A stretch of DNA of 64,000 bases, taken from positions 1 to 64,000 of the forward strand of contig NZ_QEVW01000010.1 in assembly GCF_003287275.1 (NCBI RefSeq), given 5' to 3'. This DNA is from Paenibacillus taichungensis (GTDB lineage: Bacteria; Bacillota; Bacilli; Paenibacillales; Paenibacillaceae). This document shows, in pieces, positions 18,801 through 25,951 of the stretch (position 1 is the first letter of the stretch; each line of letters opens with the position of its first letter). Position numbers and translations under genes: made by a program. The notes under the pieces are model-generated. The model was given only the letters and a program-made list of their open reading frames with translations, did no database searches and was not told the origin of the DNA.

Positions 18801-20157
18801 TATCGATCCAGGTCTGACGGAGACAGATGGAACACCGCATACTATCCATTCTCCTCATGCTGTAACTGGACGTACGATTGATGTACGGGATTATGGAGCA
18901 GATCTGGCTGATAATACGAGTGATGATCGACCTGCAATACAGGCCGCCATTGATGAGGCTAACGTTGGTGATGAAGTGTTTTTGCCTAATGGAGTGTACA
19001 ATTTGTTGTCCGGGCCGGATGGAACCACCAACCTGATGCTCAAATCCGGGGTGAACCTGAGAGGGGAGAGCGGTGAAGGAACTGTGCTCAAGACATCACT
19101 GGATCAAGTGACGGGCAGCGCTGTTCTGAAAGCATCAGCTCAGCAAAGCATTCTTGTATCCAATATGACCATAACTTCATCCTGGTCCGGCACTTACACG
19201 ACCGATCACAAATCCAATAACCCCTCCGCAGGGGGGCCGGATAGCATGATCCACATCGCTAACTATGGTGAGGCTCCATCGTATGACATTACAATCGATG
19301 GCGTAATTGTGGAAAAATTCAAACGGATGGCTATCCGTATCGAACACAGCCGAGATGTCGTTGTGAAACATGCAACATTCCGTAATGCAACAGATCTGGG
19401 CCCTGGAGGTTCAGGTTATGGAATTTCCATTCAGGGAACGGCCAAGACCGATCGGCTCGGCTTTGACAATGATACGCTATGGAATGTGGTGGAGGATAGT
19501 ACGTTTGAGGGCCCTTATCTCAGACATGGAGCGTTGATTCAGTTTGTCGCCCATAACAACGTGCTGCGTGGCAATACATTTAGCGGAACAAAGCTGGATG
19601 CTATTGATCTTCATGGTGAACTGGAGTATTTGAATGAAATCTCCGGCAATGTCATTACGGATGTGCTGACAGGCGCAGGGATCGGACTTGGCAATACAGG
19701 GGGTTCAGCACCCAGCAACCACAGCAAGTCGGGCAAAGGAAACTACATTCATGACAACACGATCACGAACAGCCAAATCGGCATTTCGGTAACCATGGGC
19801 ACCCCGGATACATTAATCGAGAATAATCTCATCGAGAATACAACCACGATTGCCGATGCGGCAGGAATTAAAGTACTGAACGGACCGGGCACAGTAATAC
19901 GCGGCAATGTGATCTGTAACAATACCGCCAGCGGATACTGGGGCGTGCGGCTTGAACGCGACAAAGGCGATGCCGGAGCCGGCAATATTGGCGAAGGAAA
20001 CCCCGAGAATGTGTTGATTGAAAATAACCGAATCGAAGGTAACACAAACGGAATCGGACTCTTTGCCGGAGTCGGCATTCTGCTGAAGGCCAACATTCTA
20101 AACAATGTGAATGAGGACTACTACAAAGCAGCAGGTGTTACCGTTACCGAGTTATAA
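15832..20157 (+). CDS. Secreted multidomain protein: esterase, CBM96-like, FN3, F5/8-type and beta-helix lyase-like domains
   Basis: 1441 residues from the GTG that follows TGGAGGGG by six bases; the frame extends upstream to an ATG without a ribosome site. A signal peptide ends near VRA. In order there are: a beta-sandwich (about 60-220); an alpha/beta-hydrolase of the BD-FAE/acetylesterase type with oxyanion motif HGGG (about 285), nucleophile GSSAGG (about 356), Asp near 466 and His near 502; a CBM96/DNRLRE-like module (about 555-736); a fibronectin III domain (about 743-833); an F5/8-type C (CBM32-like) domain (about 837-966); and a C-terminal pectate-lyase-superfamily beta-helix (about 1013-1441) opening with IDVRDYGAD. 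One secreted chain therefore appears to deacylate and cut a uronic-acid polysaccharide, with binding modules between. The substrate is unassigned; alginate- or pectin-like polymers are candidates. Confidence 0.85.
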   Translation: MSDVFITWKRRVVLVAMSVILISGITVPVHEVRAMEDAIPSSIFNITQEENIPDPEGPELEIYAENFDDPDNFGSTGGIALRAPWLQEGEGGSKAKTSSSTTAPSLPNMIKIDGTDALALPLDLTGYGNIRLSYYTRASSYISGSIIIEWSKDGGISWATLETFELPPGTPDVKNKQGNTLKSWTLGSEANNNSTVKIRFRTGDAMQANMYIDNVAIYGQAIPGITPAPSPVPPGEENTEFTPPQGVTLYEDVEIGTAGGRAIYSSIAVPETAAAEPMPVMVYIHGGGWNHGDRKQALNSICNYVLKRGYIGVSLDYRLTPEAPFPAQIQDVKLAIRYLRAHAAQYNLDPSRIGVWGSSAGGHLAALLGTTGDMVAGDTVELDTGVTVDVPDLEGSGGWPEYSDKVQAVADWYGPADFTTAFANNYSSVTALLGGHRAFDVPEQARLAMPGTYASPDDPPFWIRHGDADATIPYTDSVTFAGQLQSAGVPIVDMKVVPGQGHGFTGTASEIANAEAWAFLDEHVKNRIVTEPIIFKSNPEHPSPGNEEEGEEKPLIEKVIASKLPSDDAAIDSGKPDLNFNQATGSSTGLLSISSTSSTKKYVYFKFDMTGNEPEGDRYRLRIAAKKGTSNIDTELSLYGLNATDWSESSLTWSNAPVQSLSEASLVGTFQVTADRNGSPAVYEVDVTDVVKSRPDAGQVAFLLADAGSTGVSVNVYTKEANGTSNPRPQLSVIALIEEGSDTQSPEWEQGAELKIRNWGTDFAELRWPAASDDTAVSAYRMYRDGVMLAEQGKQSFRDSGLAAGTSYTFQVRAIDEAGNVSTALSTDMTTLAVPVSSLSVASVSASGSDGNLATNTIDNNSYTRWSVAGEGQWITFDLGQAQQVGYVGIGFYKGDVRKTFFEIETSVDGNHWTQVYDGESSGDTTEMQAFDIPDTSARYVRITGHGNSDSSIYTSLTDVHLYAPYAGGGTPVALIPYIEPQPPEGTVPFIDPGLTETDGTPHTIHSPHAVTGRTIDVRDYGADLADNTSDDRPAIQAAIDEANVGDEVFLPNGVYNLLSGPDGTTNLMLKSGVNLRGESGEGTVLKTSLDQVTGSAVLKASAQQSILVSNMTITSSWSGTYTTDHKSNNPSAGGPDSMIHIANYGEAPSYDITIDGVIVEKFKRMAIRIEHSRDVVVKHATFRNATDLGPGGSGYGISIQGTAKTDRLGFDNDTLWNVVEDSTFEGPYLRHGALIQFVAHNNVLRGNTFSGTKLDAIDLHGELEYLNEISGNVITDVLTGAGIGLGNTGGSAPSNHSKSGKGNYIHDNTITNSQIGISVTMGTPDTLIENNLIENTTTIADAAGIKVLNGPGTVIRGNVICNNTASGYWGVRLERDKGDAGAGNIGEGNPENVLIENNRIEGNTNGIGLFAGVGILLKANILNNVNEDYYKAAGVTVTEL

Positions 20158-20170
20158 AAGGATCAGAACA

Positions 20171-20286
20171 AGTAGCCTGGCAGGCGTCTATATAAGTTGA
20201 GGCTCAATTGTACACCATACTGCAATCGGAGTGATAAGGTGTAACATTTATAGTTTAACTTATGTAGCCTGATGGGCTACTTTTTG
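20171..20286 (+). terminator. Nested long inverted repeat ending in a terminator hairpin
   Basis: The last part (GTAGCC 20264-20269, GGCTAC 20275-20280, then T5) is a normal terminator. Upstream arms also pair in nested order with segments before it: AGTAGCC 20171-20177 with GGCTACT 20275-20281, TATAAGTT 20191-20198 with AACTTATG 20257-20264, and TACACC 20211-20216 with GGTGTA 20238-20243. The 111-nt region can thus fold into one long arm or into the short terminator. Confidence 0.6.
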
Positions 20287-20385
20287 TTGTGAATCATTGA
20301 TTTAAGATTCATTAAAGGTTTGTCCTCTACCATGGTTTCATAAGCCTAAGTTGCTTAACAGAAACCAAGAAGGAGGATTCATCAT

Positions 20386-22341
20386 TTGAATAGTTTACTA
20401 CGTAAAGTTGCAGTAACGGCCTTGTCCGTGACGATGGTATCATCATCTTCTTTTGCCCTGATAGGAAGTCCAAACGCTGCGTTTGCCGCAGAGGATACAA
20501 GCACCAGCACAGGCGTCACGCAAGCCTATGAATCGTTGTTCCAAACGGACAACGTCATTGATGTGAATGTTACGATTGATGATGCAGACTGGAAGAGCAT
20601 GCTCGAAAGCCCGCTGGATAAGGATTATAAGAAGGTAAGTGTGGAAGTGGACGGCAACAAGCTGGATAACGTTGGTTTCTCCACCAAGGGTAATCTGACT
20701 TTGAAAGCCGTAGCCTCGATGCAAGATTCGGACCGTTACAGCTTCAGACTGAAGTTTGATAAATACGACAAAACACAAACCCTGCTCGGTTTGGATAAAA
20801 TGGTCCTGAACAACAACTATGCCGATCCGTCGTATATGCGTGAAGTTCTTCATTATGAAGCGCTGCGCAGCATTGGCATGGATGTACCGATGACAAACTA
20901 CGTTAATCTGTATGTAAACGGCGAACTGGTTGGTTTCTATACCGGGGTCGAAGCAGTTGATGACAGCTACCTGGAACGCAATTACGGTGAAGATTATGAG
21001 GACGGTGTCCTCTACGATACGGATGAGAAGAGTTACCTGCAATATTCAGAAGGCAGTGACTACAGCACGATCACAGAAGATTTGGGTACGGACGAGAACA
21101 AAACCAAACTCAAAAATTTTATCAAAACGCTGAACGACATGCCTGAAGGTGAAAAAGGCGATATCGAGAGTGTGCTGGATGTGGATTCGGCACTGCAATA
21201 TATCGCGGGCAACATGGTCTTTGGCAACTATGACAGCTATAACGGCGACAAAGGGCATAACTACATGCTTTACAGCGACGCGGATGGCAAATTCACAGTA
21301 GTACCTTGGGACTTTAACATGTCCTTCAATGGATACTCGGGTGGTGGCGGACGTGGAACAACGACAACCGGATCAACCAACACCAACGCGACAAACGTAT
21401 CCGTGGACGAGCCAGTACTGGGCATTAGCATGGACAATGTACCGATGATCAACAACCTGCTGGCCGTGCCTGAGTATAAAGAAAAATACTTGAGCTACGT
21501 CAATGAGTTGACGGATTATCTGGAAGGCATTCAGGACCGCATCACAGGTCTGGCTGATATCATTCGTCCATATGTAGAAGCCGATCCAACGAAGTTCTAC
21601 ACAACCGAGCAGTTTGAATCCAACATTGCATACTCTGCCAACGCTGATGCAACAGGCGGTATGGGTGGCATGGGTGGTACACCACCAGAAGGATTCGAAG
21701 GCATGACACCGCCAGAAGGTTTTGAAGGTATGACACCTCCCGATGGTATGACACCACCGGATGGCACAACGGGAACAGGAACAACAGACAGCACAGGCAA
21801 TACTCAGACACGTCCTGGCGGTAACTTTGGCGGAGGCGGAGGTATGGGCTCGATGGCAGCGGGATCGCTGACAACGTTTGCCCTGAACCGACTTGCCAAT
21901 CTGCAAGAGCAGCTTGGACGTGAAGTAACACCTCTGCCGGAGACTTCAGAAGATACAGGCGCGGATAACGGAACAGGAACAACAGACAAAGCAATTACTG
22001 TATCCCTTGATGGAAAAGCGATTACGTTCCCGGATCAGGACCCGCTAGAGCAAAGTGGCCGGGTTATGGTACCCGTGAATGCTATCCTTGAAGCTTTGGG
22101 TGCAGAAGTGACGTGGGACAAAGCAGCGAAAACCGTAACAGCCGTTCTGAATGACCAGACGCTCGTACTCCAGATCGGAAGCAGCACGGCAACGGTGAAT
22201 GGTGAAACGCTCGAAATTGATGCACCAGCCATTATCAAAAACAGTCGCACACTTGTGCCGGTACGCTTCATCTCTGAAGGACTGGGACTGACCGTGGATT
22301 GGGATCAAACGGCTGCACAAGTAACACTTACATCCAAATAA
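20386..22341 (+). CDS. Secreted CotH-family protein with C-terminal copper amine oxidase-like (stalk) domain
   Basis: 651 residues starting at TTG, nine bases after AGGAGG. A signal peptide ends near AFA-AED (about residue 34). A CotH kinase-like domain follows (about 50-460) with the conserved PWDFNMSFN segment after GHNYMLYSD. CotH proteins are atypical protein kinases, known from spore coats and also found on cell surfaces. After it comes a low-complexity stretch of Gly-Gly-Met and TPPEGFEGM repeats (about 425-500). The C-terminal 115 residues form a PF07833-type domain with duplicated LVPVRFISEGLG motifs, common in Paenibacillus and Clostridia surface proteins. Export plus the stalk domain argue for a wall-associated kinase rather than a coat protein. 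Confidence 0.85.
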   Translation: MNSLLRKVAVTALSVTMVSSSSFALIGSPNAAFAAEDTSTSTGVTQAYESLFQTDNVIDVNVTIDDADWKSMLESPLDKDYKKVSVEVDGNKLDNVGFSTKGNLTLKAVASMQDSDRYSFRLKFDKYDKTQTLLGLDKMVLNNNYADPSYMREVLHYEALRSIGMDVPMTNYVNLYVNGELVGFYTGVEAVDDSYLERNYGEDYEDGVLYDTDEKSYLQYSEGSDYSTITEDLGTDENKTKLKNFIKTLNDMPEGEKGDIESVLDVDSALQYIAGNMVFGNYDSYNGDKGHNYMLYSDADGKFTVVPWDFNMSFNGYSGGGGRGTTTTGSTNTNATNVSVDEPVLGISMDNVPMINNLLAVPEYKEKYLSYVNELTDYLEGIQDRITGLADIIRPYVEADPTKFYTTEQFESNIAYSANADATGGMGGMGGTPPEGFEGMTPPEGFEGMTPPDGMTPPDGTTGTGTTDSTGNTQTRPGGNFGGGGGMGSMAAGSLTTFALNRLANLQEQLGREVTPLPETSEDTGADNGTGTTDKAITVSLDGKAITFPDQDPLEQSGRVMVPVNAILEALGAEVTWDKAAKTVTAVLNDQTLVLQIGSSTATVNGETLEIDAPAIIKNSRTLVPVRFISEGLGLTVDWDQTAAQVTLTSK

Positions 22342-22383
22342 AAAAATTCTCCGGTAGAGTAGCGTTGTTCTATGGAGAACGAG

Positions 22384-22418
22384 AAAAGGGATTCGATGAT
22401 CAGATCGAATCCCTTTTT
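22384..22418 (+). terminator. Strong terminator between the CotH and acetyltransferase genes
   Basis: AAAAGGGATTCGAT pairs with ATCGAATCCCTTTT around a 6-nt loop, followed by T. It lies only 30 bp before the acetyltransferase start, so it could also act as an attenuator for that gene. A TACAAT hexamer at 22421-22426 is directly after it. Confidence 0.85.
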
Positions 22419-22448
22419 GGTACAATGAGGGAAAAGGAGGGAACGTCT

Positions 22449-23093
22449 ATGGCTCCCGATAAAACAAAGCTTTTCCCTAATGATCATATTCGTACCGTTT
22501 GTTACATTCAAAATTTGCCGCCGCGCTCCAATGTGCTGATTGGTGATTATACGTATTATAGTGACAACAGTCGTCCACCCGAGCAATTTTATGACCGCAT
22601 TCAGCATCATTATGATTTCCTGGGTGATCGTCTGGTGATCGGCAAGTTTTGTGCAATTGCCGAAGGGGTGACATTCATTATGAATGGTGCCAATCATCGG
22701 ATGGAGGGCATGACAACCTATCCCTTCAATATTTTTGGTGGTGGTTGGGAGAGAGTAACGCCTACGCTGGATCAACTGCCTTTTAAGGGAGACACCGTAT
22801 TGGGGAACGACGTCTGGATCGGGCAAAATGTAACCATCATGCCGGGTGTCACGATTGGAGACGGTGCCATCGTCGCTTCCAATGCGACAGTCACCAGGGA
22901 CATCGAGCCTTACACCATTGTGGGTGGCAACCCGGCCAAACCAATCAAAAAGCGCTTCGACGACGAGATCATTGCTTTATTGCTGGAACTGAAATGGTGG
23001 GATCAGGATGAGGTGTGGTTGGACACACATTTGGAACGACTCGTCTCTTCATACGATCCGCAGGCATTGCGTGAGCTATTGAAGAGCAAATAG
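22449..23093 (+). CDS. vat: Vat-family O-acetyltransferase (probable streptogramin A acetyltransferase)
   Basis: 214 residues from the ATG placed eight bases after AAGGAGG; in-frame upstream codons cross a terminator and are not coding. The protein is a left-handed beta-helix xenobiotic acetyltransferase. It has the Vat signature segments IGKFCAIAEGVTFIMNGANH (catalytic His at its end), YPFNIFGGGWE, QLPFKGDTVLGNDVWIGQNV and GGNPAKPIKKRF, the last being the acetyl-CoA-binding turn. Vat enzymes inactivate streptogramin A by acetylating its hydroxyl. Chloramphenicol acetyltransferases of the CatB type share the fold, but FNIFGGGWE and LDQLPFKGDT point to Vat. It is a solitary gene without mobile-element flanks, consistent with an intrinsic resistance gene. 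Confidence 0.82.
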   Translation: MAPDKTKLFPNDHIRTVCYIQNLPPRSNVLIGDYTYYSDNSRPPEQFYDRIQHHYDFLGDRLVIGKFCAIAEGVTFIMNGANHRMEGMTTYPFNIFGGGWERVTPTLDQLPFKGDTVLGNDVWIGQNVTIMPGVTIGDGAIVASNATVTRDIEPYTIVGGNPAKPIKKRFDDEIIALLLELKWWDQDEVWLDTHLERLVSSYDPQALRELLKSK

Positions 23094-23134
23094 TTGGTTT
23101 ACTTGGATTTATTTGCGAAAAAAACGAGACTATC

Positions 23135-23161
23135 GCTGGTTCCTTACGGAGCCGGCTTTTT
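23135..23161 (+). terminator. Terminator after the vat-like gene
   Basis: GCTGGTTCC and GGAGCCGGC pair (with G-U pairs) around TTAC, followed by T5. Confidence 0.75.
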
Positions 23162-23341
23162 CATTTTGGACTACAAATGCTCATCTACATCACAATTCAT
23201 TGAACCTTGCATATCCGCATTAATCCCCTGGGTGGAATAAATTAAGAGAGCCAATCCATCTGTAGGTGGACTTAACTCGCGCTGAATTCGGCTACACTGA
23301 ATGTAGATCAGAGAACATGTGGAGAAGGTGAGGAAAAAAAC
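23162..23341. other. Intergenic region, no gene seen
   Basis: No coding potential or strong promoter is evident. The ribosome binding site GAAGGTGAGG of the next gene ends it. Confidence 0.5.
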
Positions 23342-23788
23342 ATGATGAATATTGTGATTGTAGCGGTCATTGTTCTATTGTTATCTCTAAGGGAGAAGGA
23401 AGTGAAGACATCCCGCTTATGGATATTGCCAGCGATCCTTGCGTATTGGGTGCTTTCGAGTGTAGTAAATACACCATTAACGGTGGGCAACATCCTGTTA
23501 TATATTGTTTTTCTCATTATAGGTTGCGGGATTGGAGCGTGGCGTGTACATCTGGAACAGCTTCGAATCCATCCAACGACAGGCAAAATGATGTCCAAGG
23601 GATCGCTGGCCAGCAGCTTGCTTCTGATCGCGGTTATGGTGTTAAGACAGCTCGCCAGCCAATGGGATGTGCATCATGCGGTGGTTTCACTGAGTAGTGC
23701 TCTGTTGTTTCTGCCTCTGGGAAGCATCGCTGCCCGGCGTTATTTTCTGTATGCCAAAGTCCAGCGCTTTCAAGGCAGAGGTGTATAA
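23342..23788 (+). CDS. Small polytopic membrane protein, DUF1453/CcdC-like
   Basis: 148 residues with four hydrophobic segments (about 3-17, 25-42, 48-66 and 88-130), a basic loop and a short cytoplasmic tail. The length and pattern resemble the CcdC/DUF1453 family, whose members are associated with cytochrome c maturation or are unassigned. It is 33 bp upstream of a histidine kinase gene on the same strand without a terminator, so it may belong to the same operon and act as a membrane accessory of the sensor. The function is not established. Confidence 0.65.
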   Translation: MMNIVIVAVIVLLLSLREKEVKTSRLWILPAILAYWVLSSVVNTPLTVGNILLYIVFLIIGCGIGAWRVHLEQLRIHPTTGKMMSKGSLASSLLLIAVMVLRQLASQWDVHHAVVSLSSALLFLPLGSIAARRYFLYAKVQRFQGRGV

Positions 23789-23821
23789 TCGTTTCAAACT
23801 TTAGAATTGGAAAGGATAGCT

Positions 23822-25060
23822 ATGCAGAACGATTCGAAATGGATGCAGATTCAGAAAGTGGTACTTGATCATACAGCAGATATTATTCTAACGTTGCTGC
23901 TGCTTTACAGTCTGATCGAGCCCTTCAAAGAAATGGCATGGGTCGAGTTGGGCGCAGGACTCATCGTTAGGCTGCCGTACCTGATGTTGGTTTGGGTTCC
24001 ACAGTCACTTCGAAATGAGCGGATGCGGACGTTAGGGATATTGGTGATTTGGATCGTGACACTGCTCTATGCCCAGTTCTTCCAGGCCGAGGATCGTATA
24101 TTTGAATTAAGCTTTTATCTCATCGGATATACTGCATTGAAGCTGCCCGTCCATCGTTCTTCGTTGCTCGGCATCATTATTCTCATCGGCAATGCGGCGC
24201 TGCTCTATATGGATGAATACGAACCCAATCAGATTCTGGTGTATTCAATGGCTCACGCTGTAACCTATATTCTATGCTGGGCTGCGAGAATCAGGCGGGA
24301 AAGCAGACAGGACAGCAAACGGCATTATGAGGAATTGCAGAAAGTGCACGCTGAACTGACACAGGCCCACGAGGAGCTTCAGGATACACATCAGGAGTTG
24401 GAGCAGGCTACCGTGCGACTGATGCAGTACGCCGTACTTGAAGAGCGAAGCCGAATTTCGATGGACTTGCATGACAGTGTTGGCAATCGATTGACCTCCA
24501 TTATTGTTCAGCTCCAGGCATTGCCGTATATGATGAAGATGGACACAGCGGAAGCGGACAAAGCAATGGGTACGGTGCTTGAAGTAGTCCGACAATGTCT
24601 CCAGGAGGTTCGGACCGTTGCTCATCAGATGGGCAGCAATGAAGCAGGTCTCGGGTTGGTTGCATTGACGAGTCTGGTGAATGAGATACGGGAGATGGCG
24701 GGCTTCACAATCAAACTCACTCCCCAGGAGCAGACGAGTCATTGGTCGCCAGAAACATCCGAATTATTGTACCGTGTACTTCAGGAAGCGTTAACGAATA
24801 TCATTCGTCATGCCCAGGCTTCGCAAGTGAAGGTGGACATCTTGGAGAAAGAGCACCAGTTACATATGATCGTGGAAGATAACGGAATATATCGAAATGA
24901 AAATCCGTTCTCTCCCGGTTTCGGGCTGTCGAGTATGAGAGCAAGATGCGAGAGAGCAGGCGGTTCCTTATCCATAGATGCAGTCGATCCACATGGAATG
25001 AGGTTAACCCTTACCATTCCTCAAGATGTGAAGGAGATTATGGAAGGTGATGAACAGTAA
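23822..25060 (+). CDS. NarL-type sensor histidine kinase (HisKA_3), membrane-bound
   Basis: 412 residues from the ATG preceded by GGAAAGGA. The N-terminal third has five or six membrane helices (to about residue 155). A coiled coil rich in Glu, Gln and Leu follows (about 158-200). Then come a HisKA_3 dimerisation domain with His217 (DLHDSVGNRLT) and an HATPase_c domain (EALTNIIRHAQ, GFGLSSMRARC). No extracellular domain is present, so it probably senses a membrane state, as LiaS- or DesK-like kinases do. Its stop overlaps the regulator start by one base (TAATG). Confidence 0.9.
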   Translation: MQNDSKWMQIQKVVLDHTADIILTLLLLYSLIEPFKEMAWVELGAGLIVRLPYLMLVWVPQSLRNERMRTLGILVIWIVTLLYAQFFQAEDRIFELSFYLIGYTALKLPVHRSSLLGIIILIGNAALLYMDEYEPNQILVYSMAHAVTYILCWAARIRRESRQDSKRHYEELQKVHAELTQAHEELQDTHQELEQATVRLMQYAVLEERSRISMDLHDSVGNRLTSIIVQLQALPYMMKMDTAEADKAMGTVLEVVRQCLQEVRTVAHQMGSNEAGLGLVALTSLVNEIREMAGFTIKLTPQEQTSHWSPETSELLYRVLQEALTNIIRHAQASQVKVDILEKEHQLHMIVEDNGIYRNENPFSPGFGLSSMRARCERAGGSLSIDAVDPHGMRLTLTIPQDVKEIMEGDEQ

Positions 25061-25746
25061 TGGAACAGGACGTACAGGAAATACGTGTACTTCTCGTGGA
25101 TGACCAGCATCTGGTCCGGCATGGATTACGTTTTATTATTAATGCACAGCAGGATATGGAAGTGGTAGGCGAAGCGGGCGGGGGACATGAAGCAGTCCAT
25201 CTTGCAGCCGAGGTTCGTCCACATGTTGTATTGATGGATGTACAGATGGAAGCAGGAGACGGACTGGAAGCGACAGCGGAGTTAATGAAGATGCTGCCTG
25301 AATGCAAAGTGGTCATCCTGACCACATTCGATCATGAGGACTATGTGTACAAAGGAATACGTGCCGGAGCAGTCGGTTATCTGCTCAAGGATGCGGCGCC
25401 GGACGAACTGGTTGATGCGGTTCGTGCTGCATACCGGGGGGAGGCGATTTACCGCACGGCGGTGGCAGCCAAGGTGATCAGTCTTGCGATTCGTTCAACC
25501 CCTGGTCATTCGGATTCGGTGAAGGAGACAGTAGCACACGAACCCTTGCCGGAACCGTTTACCGGGCGGGAATTGGAGGTTTTGCAACAGATGGCATATG
25601 GGTTAAGGAATGAGGAGATTGCTCGCAAGCTTTTTATCGGAGAGAGCACGGTCAAGACTCATGTACATCGCATTTTGCAAAAGATTCAGGTGGAAGACCG
25701 CACTCAGGCGGTCGTCTTTGCCATTCGTAATGGATTCGTCAAGTAA
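25060..25746 (+). CDS. NarL/LuxR-family response regulator
   Basis: 228 residues. The receiver domain has the acidic pair DD near the start and phospho-acceptor Asp60 (LMDVQ). A C-terminal LuxR helix-turn-helix (about 167-225) contains the motif GESTVKTHVHRILQKI. It is the cognate partner of the overlapping kinase gene. Targets are not identifiable, but the upstream small membrane protein gene is a candidate for autoregulated co-transcription. A terminator follows 41 bp downstream. Confidence 0.92.
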   Translation: MEQDVQEIRVLLVDDQHLVRHGLRFIINAQQDMEVVGEAGGGHEAVHLAAEVRPHVVLMDVQMEAGDGLEATAELMKMLPECKVVILTTFDHEDYVYKGIRAGAVGYLLKDAAPDELVDAVRAAYRGEAIYRTAVAAKVISLAIRSTPGHSDSVKETVAHEPLPEPFTGRELEVLQQMAYGLRNEEIARKLFIGESTVKTHVHRILQKIQVEDRTQAVVFAIRNGFVK

Positions 25747-25787
25747 ACCGTTCTTGATCTTCTGTATAGTAATAATCATAATTCGGC

Positions 25788-25822
25788 AAATAACCAGCTT
25801 TCCCATGCGGTGCTGGTTATTT
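25788..25822 (+). terminator. Terminator after the two-component operon
   Basis: AAATAACCAGC (25788-25798) pairs perfectly with GCTGGTTATTT (25812-25822), with a 13-nt loop. Confidence 0.85.
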
Positions 25823-25902
25823 CGTGTGTCCGCATAAACAATGTCTCAAAATTGAGAAAAGAGATGGAATGTTTGGTGTGAGATAAGTCATAGAATAACT
25901 TT

Positions 25903-25917
25903 AAGTAAGCGCTTCCA
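25903..25917 (+). promoter_or_regulatory. Candidate cre site of the family-5 ABC importer operon
   Basis: AAGTAAGCGCTTCCA matches the cre consensus WTGNAANCGNWNNCA with one mismatch (A for the first T) and lies 34 bp before the binding-protein start. Carbon catabolite control of this operon supports a sugar rather than a peptide substrate. Confidence 0.6.
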
Positions 25918-25951
25918 ATAACATCAATATGAATTCACGGAGGGGTTCAGA

